Origin: Thiomonas intermedia
Lineage (GTDB): Bacteria; Pseudomonadota; Gammaproteobacteria; Burkholderiales; Burkholderiaceae_C
Assembly: GCF_002028405.1 (NCBI RefSeq)
Contig: NZ_CP020046.1
Span: 2,728,001-2,792,000 of the forward strand
Length of the DNA: 64,000 nt
Direction: 5' to 3'
Below, in pieces: positions 59,101-64,000 of this stretch. The translations under genes were made by a program, and so were the position numbers. How positions within the stretch are numbered: position 1 is the stretch's first letter; the number at the start of each line of letters is the position of its first letter. The notes beneath the pieces were generated by a model. The model made no database searches, had not been told where the DNA came from, and was given only the letters and a program-made list of their open reading frames with translations.

Positions 59101-60009
59101 CCTGGCGAAGTCCCCGCCCGTCCCGCCCCTGGCCCGGGCTCTTTGCCCACCGATACCCTGCAAGGCCTGACCGACTGGACCTTCGACGCCTTGCCCGACC
59201 TGCTGGAGCTGCGTCGTGGCGCGCATACCCTGATCGGCTTTCCCGCCCTGGTGGACAAGGGCGGCGCGGTCGACGTGGAGGTGTTCGATACCGCCGAGGA
59301 AGCCGCGCGCCTGCATCGCGGCGGCCTGCGCCGCCTGTTCGCTCTGCAACTGCGCGAGCAGATCAAGCACGCGGAAAAGCATCTGCCCGGGTTTCAACAG
59401 GCGGCCATGCTGTTCATGGCGCTGGGCACGGCCGAGCTATTGCGGTCGCAGATCGTCGATGCGGCGCTCGACCGTGCCTTTCTGGCCGAACCCCTGCCCG
59501 CCGACAAGGCGACGTTTGCCCAACGTCTGAGCGAAGGCAAACCCCGCTTCCAGCTTCTGGCGGCAGAAATGGCGCGCCTTGCCGGGCAGATTCTGGACGA
59601 GCACGCCCAGGTGCAGAAAAAACTGGCCGGCTACAAAAACCAGCCAGCGTTTCTCGCCGACATTCGTGCTCAGTTGCTGGCCTTGTTGCCGCCGCGCTTC
59701 CTGGCCGAGACGCCGGCTGCGCAGATCGCGCACTTTCCCCGCTATCTGCAGGCCATCGGGCGGCGGTTGGACAAATGCCGCACCGACCCCGCGCGGGACG
59801 CCCAGCTCAGCAGTCAGCTCGCACCGTGGCTCACCCGCTGGCAGCGCGAGGCGGCGCCGTACCGCGGGCTCCTGCCCGAGCGACTGCAGACCCTGCGATG
59901 GCTGCTCGAAGAGCTGCGGGTCTCTTTGTTCGCGCAGGAATTGCGAACGCCCATGCCGGTATCGCTCAAACGTCTTGAAAAAGTGTGGGCGCAGTGGGAA
60001 CAGGGTTGA
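56101..60009 (+). CDS. hrpA: ATP-dependent RNA helicase HrpA
   Basis: A 1302-residue DEAH-box helicase. Walker A GETGSGKTT is at residues 59-67 and DEAH at 160-163, followed by VTSATLDAERFA and the later QRAGRCGRV motif VI. The helicase-associated and OB-fold regions and the long DUF3418 C-terminal half, typical of HrpA, follow. E. coli HrpA helps rescue stalled ribosomes and process mRNA. The ATG at 56101 is chosen; the frame runs upstream into the argA promoter. A Pro/Arg-rich stretch precedes the helicase core. Confidence 0.96.
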   Translation: MPEQTASRPPRPRRPAAARAPGPATPVGEVRLPLELPVSQRREAIAQAMREHQVLIVCGETGSGKTTQLPKIALSIGRGLGAGGKGLIGHTQPRRLAATSIAKRVAQELESELGAIAGYKVRFNDRLQPGASIKLMTDGILLAETQTDPLLRAYDTLIIDEAHERSLNIDVLLGYLKQLMPRRPDLKIIVTSATLDAERFAQHFAEGSGRQVPVIEVSGRLYPVEMRWRPFGVDKGDDRDLSAAIGDAVDELWRMGSGDVLVFLPGEREIREAEAALRKHHLDTQRAGVEILPLYARLSQAEQDRVFASGGARRIVLATNVAETSLTVPGIRYVIDSGLARVKRYSYRNKVEMLQVEAISQAAAQQRAGRCGRVSNGVCIRLYDEAGFAERPRFTTPEIQRSSLAAVILRMKALGLDAIEQFPFIEPPPGKAIADGYQLLAELGAVDDRNVLTPLGRELARLPLDPRIGRMILEARNREALSEVLIIAAALSVQDPRERPAEAQQAADEAHRKFSDERSEFLGWLKLWAHYHAAIAHKKSQRKLWSELRGQYLSPLRLREWHDVHSQLHTLVAEQGWRLNTAEATYEQIHCALLSGLLGNVGYKGDDEPQYLGARGLRFAIHPSSPLGRKAGRWIMAAELVETSRLYARGVARIEPQWLERVGAHLLKTSLLDPHWEKKPAQVTAFERATLYGLVVYNQRRVDFGRFDAPQSRDIFLREALVAGEWDCRWPFFQHNRALIADIERLEHKARRLDVLVDEDLIHAFYDQQVPAEVHSGASFDRWYRDAVRANPKLLFLQRDELMRHEAAGITTEAFPNRLKLGALELQLDYTFDPGGARDGVTVIAPLAALNQIPAQRLQWLVPGLLKEKILALLKSLPQRPRSRLVPLPQTAETFAARLTSDDRFGQGDLFDALRDQVREHTGLALQRTDFKLETLGPHLFFNVQVIDAHWRRIDTGRDIDKLRADHGQASRNAFAELAKLKTRLPPPNESKEQPKAPVSPGEVPARPAPGPGSLPTDTLQGLTDWTFDALPDLLELRRGAHTLIGFPALVDKGGAVDVEVFDTAEEAARLHRGGLRRLFALQLREQIKHAEKHLPGFQQAAMLFMALGTAELLRSQIVDAALDRAFLAEPLPADKATFAQRLSEGKPRFQLLAAEMARLAGQILDEHAQVQKKLAGYKNQPAFLADIRAQLLALLPPRFLAETPAAQIAHFPRYLQAIGRRLDKCRTDPARDAQLSSQLAPWLTRWQREAAPYRGLLPERLQTLRWLLEELRVSLFAQELRTPMPVSLKRLEKVWAQWEQG

Positions 60010-60033
60010 CCCTGATCGATAGATAGAAACTTC

Positions 60034-60047
60034 TTGATACATCTCAA
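60034..60047 (+). promoter_or_regulatory. FNR/ANR-type box upstream of ccoI
   Basis: TTGATACATCTCAA matches TTGAT-N4-ATCAA except one base of the right half. It shares TTGATACAT with the box before ccoN. Its centre is only 33 bp from the ccoI ATG at 60074, unusually close. Confidence 0.7.
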
Positions 60048-60073
60048 GGTGTGCCGACATCCCCGTTTCTAGG

Positions 60074-62599
60074 ATGTCGGTCATGTCGAGTTCCACGCTC
60101 CCTCTGCCCGCAGCGCCGCGACAGGCCGCTTCCGCGCCTGTGCCGCCCGCGGGCGAATCCACCTGCTATCACTGCGGGCTGCCCCTCGGGCACGAGCCCG
60201 TTCGCATGGAACTGGATGGACAGTGGCGCAGTTTCTGCTGCCAGGGGTGCGCGGCCGCGGCCGAGATCATCGTGCAGGGCGGGCTGTGCGCCTACTACGA
60301 CCGCCGCACCACGGGCGAGGGCGCGCTTGCCGCGCTTCCCCAGGCCGAGATCGAAAAACTCCATCAGCAATGGATGGCGCTGGCCGACCCGGCCTTCCTG
60401 TCGGCCTACGCCACGCCTTTGGGTGAGGGCAAGTGGAGCACGCAGATCGCGGTGGAGGGCATTCACTGCGGCGCCTGTGTCTGGCTGATCGAGCAGCGTG
60501 TGCGGGGCCTACCTGGCGTGCTCGCCGCCACGGTCAACTACTCCACCCGCCGGGTCGCGCTGCAATGGGATGCGAATGTCGTCCAGCTGGCCCAGATCTT
60601 CCATGCGCTGGCCGAAGTCGGCTATCGCCCCTTGCCCAATGCGCGCCACCAGAGCGAACTCAGCCACCGGCGTGCGCGCAGGCTGGCCATTCTGCGCACC
60701 CTCGTGGCCTGGCTCGCGATGATGCAGGTGATGATGTTCGCCTGGCCAGGCTATCTCGATGCGGACGGTCTCAACGCCGCCGAGCAGGGCATTTTTCAAT
60801 GGGGAAGTCTCGCGCTGACGCTGCCGGCCTTGCTGTTTTCGGGCTGGCCCTTCTTGATGGGCGCGTTGCGCGATGTGCGCAACCGCCGCCTGGGCATGGA
60901 CGTGCCTGTGACCCTGGGACTGTGGAGCGCCTTTGCCGCCAGCGTGTGGAGCGTGGCTCACGGCGAGAACCATGTGTACTTCGATTCCGTCGTGATGTTT
61001 CTGGCCCTGCTGCTGAGCGCTCGCCTGATCGAAGACGGTCTGCGGCAGCGCAGCCTGAACGCGGCCGAAGAACTGATGGAGCAATTGCCCGCCGCCATGC
61101 GGGTGCGCGGCAGTGCGCAGGACGATTGGCGCAGTGTTGCCATCACTCAGGTGCGAGCCGGCGATGAAGTGGAACTGCCCAGCGGCAGTGCCGCGGCGGT
61201 GGACGGGGTGGTGGTGGCCGGCACCTCGCAGGTGGACGAGGCCCTGCTGACCGGCGAGAGCCGTGCGGTCTTCAAACAGCCCGGCGATGCCATTCTGGCG
61301 GGCAGCATGAACCGGCAGTCTCCCTTGATCGTGCGTGCCACGCAAACCGGCGCCGCCACCCGTATCGCCCAGATGGTGGATCTGATGCAGCACGCGCTGG
61401 CGAGCAAGCCGCGATCGGCGCAGCTGGCAGACCAGGCCGCGCAAGGGTTCACCGCAGGGCTTTTGGGGGTGGCCGCGCTGACGGTGCTGCTGTGGGCGTG
61501 GCTCGATCCGTCGCGCATCGTGCCCACCTTGGTCGCCGTGCTGGTGGTGAGTTGTCCCTGTGCGCTGTCGCTCGCGGTGCCTGCCGCGCTGGCGGCGTCG
61601 ACTGCCAAGCTCTCGCGTCGCGGTGTGCTGCTGGCTCGCGGCCACGCCCTCGACCGGGCGCCGCAGGTCGATCTCTGGCTGTTCGACAAGACCGGCACCT
61701 TGACCACGTCGGAGCCGGTCGTCGCCAAGGTGCGGGTCCTGGATGACGCTTTCAGCGAGCAGCAGGTCCTGGCCTTGGCACGCGCCCTGGAGCAAGGCGT
61801 GCAGCACCCGCTTGCGCGGGCGTTCATGGCCACCCTGGGCGCAGCTGACGAAGATTTGGAGCCCATACAGAACCTGCTGGCGGTTCCGCATGGCGGCATG
61901 CAGGGCCTGTGGCGAGGGCAGCTCTTGCGGCTCGGAAATGACGCCTTCTCCGGAGTTTTTCAGGCCGCGTTGCCGCAGGCTACGGACATTCCGATGACGC
62001 GGCTCGGGTTGAGCCTCGATGGGCGTCCGCTGGCGGTGTTCGACATTGCGGAAACGCTTCGGCCCGGTGCGCATGAAGCCCTGCAGTCATTGATGAAGAC
62101 CGGCGCCGAGGTCGCCGTGCTGTCGGGCGACGCGCCAGCGACGGTTCAAGCCTGGGGCGCCCAGCTTGGCGTGGCACAGGCCGAAGGTGGATTGAGCCCG
62201 GAGGCCAAGCTCGAACGGGTAGGCCAATGGCGCGCGCAGGGCAGGGTGGTCGCCATGGTGGGGGACGGCGTGAACGACGCGCCTGTCCTTGCTGCGGCCG
62301 ATCTTTCGGTGAGTTTTGCGGGCGCTGCGCCCATCGCCAAGGCCGGCGCCGACGTCATCCTCCATCACCCGGATATGCGGGCCTTGCCGCGTCTGGTCGA
62401 GACGGGGCGGCGAACCGTTGGCGTGATGCGCGAGAACCTGATCTGGGCCGTGGTCTACAACCTGTTGGCCATTCCGCTGGCTGTGGCGGGCTATATCACC
62501 CCGGTCTGGGCTGCGGTGGGCATGAGCACCTCGTCACTCCTGGTCGTGCTCAATGCGGCCCGGCTGGCGCGGCGGGACCGCTCGCTTCCTGTTCGCTGA
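60074..62599 (+). CDS. ccoI: Copper-translocating P-type ATPase CcoI/FixI
   Basis: An 841-residue P1B ATPase that supplies copper for cbb3 oxidase assembly. The N-terminus has the cysteine-rich CYHCGLPLG and FCCQGC segment of CcoI proteins, then a heavy-metal-associated domain with CGAC at residues 132-135. About eight membrane segments follow; the transport motif CPC is at 494-496 and the phosphorylation motif DKTGT at 538-542. An internal ATG at 60083 is an alternative start. It is followed by ccoS after nine bases and then ccoN. Confidence 0.95.
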   Translation: MSVMSSSTLPLPAAPRQAASAPVPPAGESTCYHCGLPLGHEPVRMELDGQWRSFCCQGCAAAAEIIVQGGLCAYYDRRTTGEGALAALPQAEIEKLHQQWMALADPAFLSAYATPLGEGKWSTQIAVEGIHCGACVWLIEQRVRGLPGVLAATVNYSTRRVALQWDANVVQLAQIFHALAEVGYRPLPNARHQSELSHRRARRLAILRTLVAWLAMMQVMMFAWPGYLDADGLNAAEQGIFQWGSLALTLPALLFSGWPFLMGALRDVRNRRLGMDVPVTLGLWSAFAASVWSVAHGENHVYFDSVVMFLALLLSARLIEDGLRQRSLNAAEELMEQLPAAMRVRGSAQDDWRSVAITQVRAGDEVELPSGSAAAVDGVVVAGTSQVDEALLTGESRAVFKQPGDAILAGSMNRQSPLIVRATQTGAATRIAQMVDLMQHALASKPRSAQLADQAAQGFTAGLLGVAALTVLLWAWLDPSRIVPTLVAVLVVSCPCALSLAVPAALAASTAKLSRRGVLLARGHALDRAPQVDLWLFDKTGTLTTSEPVVAKVRVLDDAFSEQQVLALARALEQGVQHPLARAFMATLGAADEDLEPIQNLLAVPHGGMQGLWRGQLLRLGNDAFSGVFQAALPQATDIPMTRLGLSLDGRPLAVFDIAETLRPGAHEALQSLMKTGAEVAVLSGDAPATVQAWGAQLGVAQAEGGLSPEAKLERVGQWRAQGRVVAMVGDGVNDAPVLAAADLSVSFAGAAPIAKAGADVILHHPDMRALPRLVETGRRTVGVMRENLIWAVVYNLLAIPLAVAGYITPVWAAVGMSTSSLLVVLNAARLARRDRSLPVR

Positions 62600-62608
62600 A
62601 AGAACGGC

Positions 62609-62815
62609 ATGGAAGGCTCCCTTCTCATTCTCATTCCGATCAGTGTGTTGCTGGTTCTGGTGATCGTCGGGGTGCTGTGGTGGGCCGCCCGGAGCGGGCA
62701 GTTTGACGACATGGAAGGCCCGGCCCACGCCATTCTGATGGATGACGACAAGCCGAAGTCCGAGAAAAAAACCTCGAAGCCAGAGGGCGATGACCCAGAA
62801 ATCCCTAGCCAGTGA
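62609..62815 (+). CDS. ccoS: cbb3 oxidase maturation protein CcoS
   Basis: A 68-residue protein with one N-terminal transmembrane helix (LLILIPISVLLVLVIVGVLW) and the conserved AARSGQFDDMEGPAHAIL, the family signature. It is needed for haem/copper insertion into CcoN. The tail is charged (Lys/Asp/Glu). It follows ccoI closely and is in the same operon. Confidence 0.94.
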   Translation: MEGSLLILIPISVLLVLVIVGVLWWAARSGQFDDMEGPAHAILMDDDKPKSEKKTSKPEGDDPEIPSQ

Positions 62816-62890
62816 GTGGCGGGTCGTGCGGCAGGTTGTCGCATTGACACACGCACCTTCCTAGTGCTTACCCTTACGAATAGAAATGTG

Positions 62891-62904
62891 TTGATACATG
62901 TCAA
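62891..62904 (+). promoter_or_regulatory. FNR/ANR-type box upstream of ccoN
   Basis: TTGATACATGTCAA matches TTGAT-N4-ATCAA except for one base. It lies 74-87 bp upstream of the ccoN ATG, leaving room for a class II promoter with a start near 62939. Confidence 0.8.
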
Positions 62905-62977
62905 CTTGCCATCTGTATAAGTAAATGACCATGTCCTACATTACTTTTTGTTTCTTTTTGACCCACAGGTGGAGCAG

Positions 62978-64000
<1,023 letters not shown>

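Overview
The window is GC-rich chromosomal DNA from a betaproteobacterium. The full iscRSUA-hscBA-fdx operon, the DUF3460-scpA-panB-panC cluster, a phasin gene, a cbb3 oxidase locus and a BigR/YeeE/persulfide-dioxygenase locus together point to the order Burkholderiales. A Thiomonas-like sulfur oxidiser is my best guess, but that is inference from gene content; no rRNA is present. Almost all of the DNA is ordinary core genome, densely packed and mostly in short operons.

Layout. 1-6.5 kb (minus strand): a cut-off inositol-phosphatase-family gene, nadB, a class II aldolase gene broken by a 270-bp highly palindromic element, then panC/panB, scpA and a DUF3460 gene. 6.8-12.1 kb (plus): ammonium transporter, EamA exporter, and a DUF1800/DUF1501 exported pair. 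12.2-13.8 kb: palindromic intergenic repeats next to an intact IS256-family element. 13.9-20.4 kb (minus): heptosyltransferase and Kdo hydroxylase for LPS inner core, metG, and a FUSC membrane protein. 20.4-28.3 kb: panE, a phasin with two putative PhaR sites, a SuhB with a long basic tail, trmJ, cysE, an Aer-type receptor, several very small genes and tRNA-Asn.

28.4-32.4 kb: ferredoxin-NADP reductase and 7Fe ferredoxin, then a sulfide-stress locus in which a BigR-like regulator is divergent from a persulfide dioxygenase and followed by two YeeE genes, with a clear operator between them. 32.4-43.0 kb: tex, clpB (with a sigma-32-like promoter), a PhnD-like binding protein, two SCO copper chaperones and a two-gene TRAP permease. 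43.3-51.3 kb: lysR-selD, divergent from the complete isc operon, which has a near-canonical IscR type-1 site over its promoter. 51.3-60.0 kb: a DnaQ/GIY-YIG fusion nuclease, FadL porin with a perfect 18-bp palindrome upstream, yggX, argA and hrpA. 60.0-64.0 kb: ccoI, ccoS and the start of ccoN, with matching FNR/ANR boxes in front of ccoI and ccoN; ccoN runs off the window.

How it fits together. Iron-sulfur assembly (isc, yggX), electron carriers (fpr, fdxA, fdx), copper delivery (two SCOs, CcoI) and a high-affinity oxidase suggest a respiratory life at changing oxygen levels, with a sulfide/persulfide defence module and PHA storage. I found no CRISPR array, phage, toxin-antitoxin or secretion system. 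The most unusual piece of DNA is the 270-bp cloverleaf-like palindromic element inside the aldolase gene.
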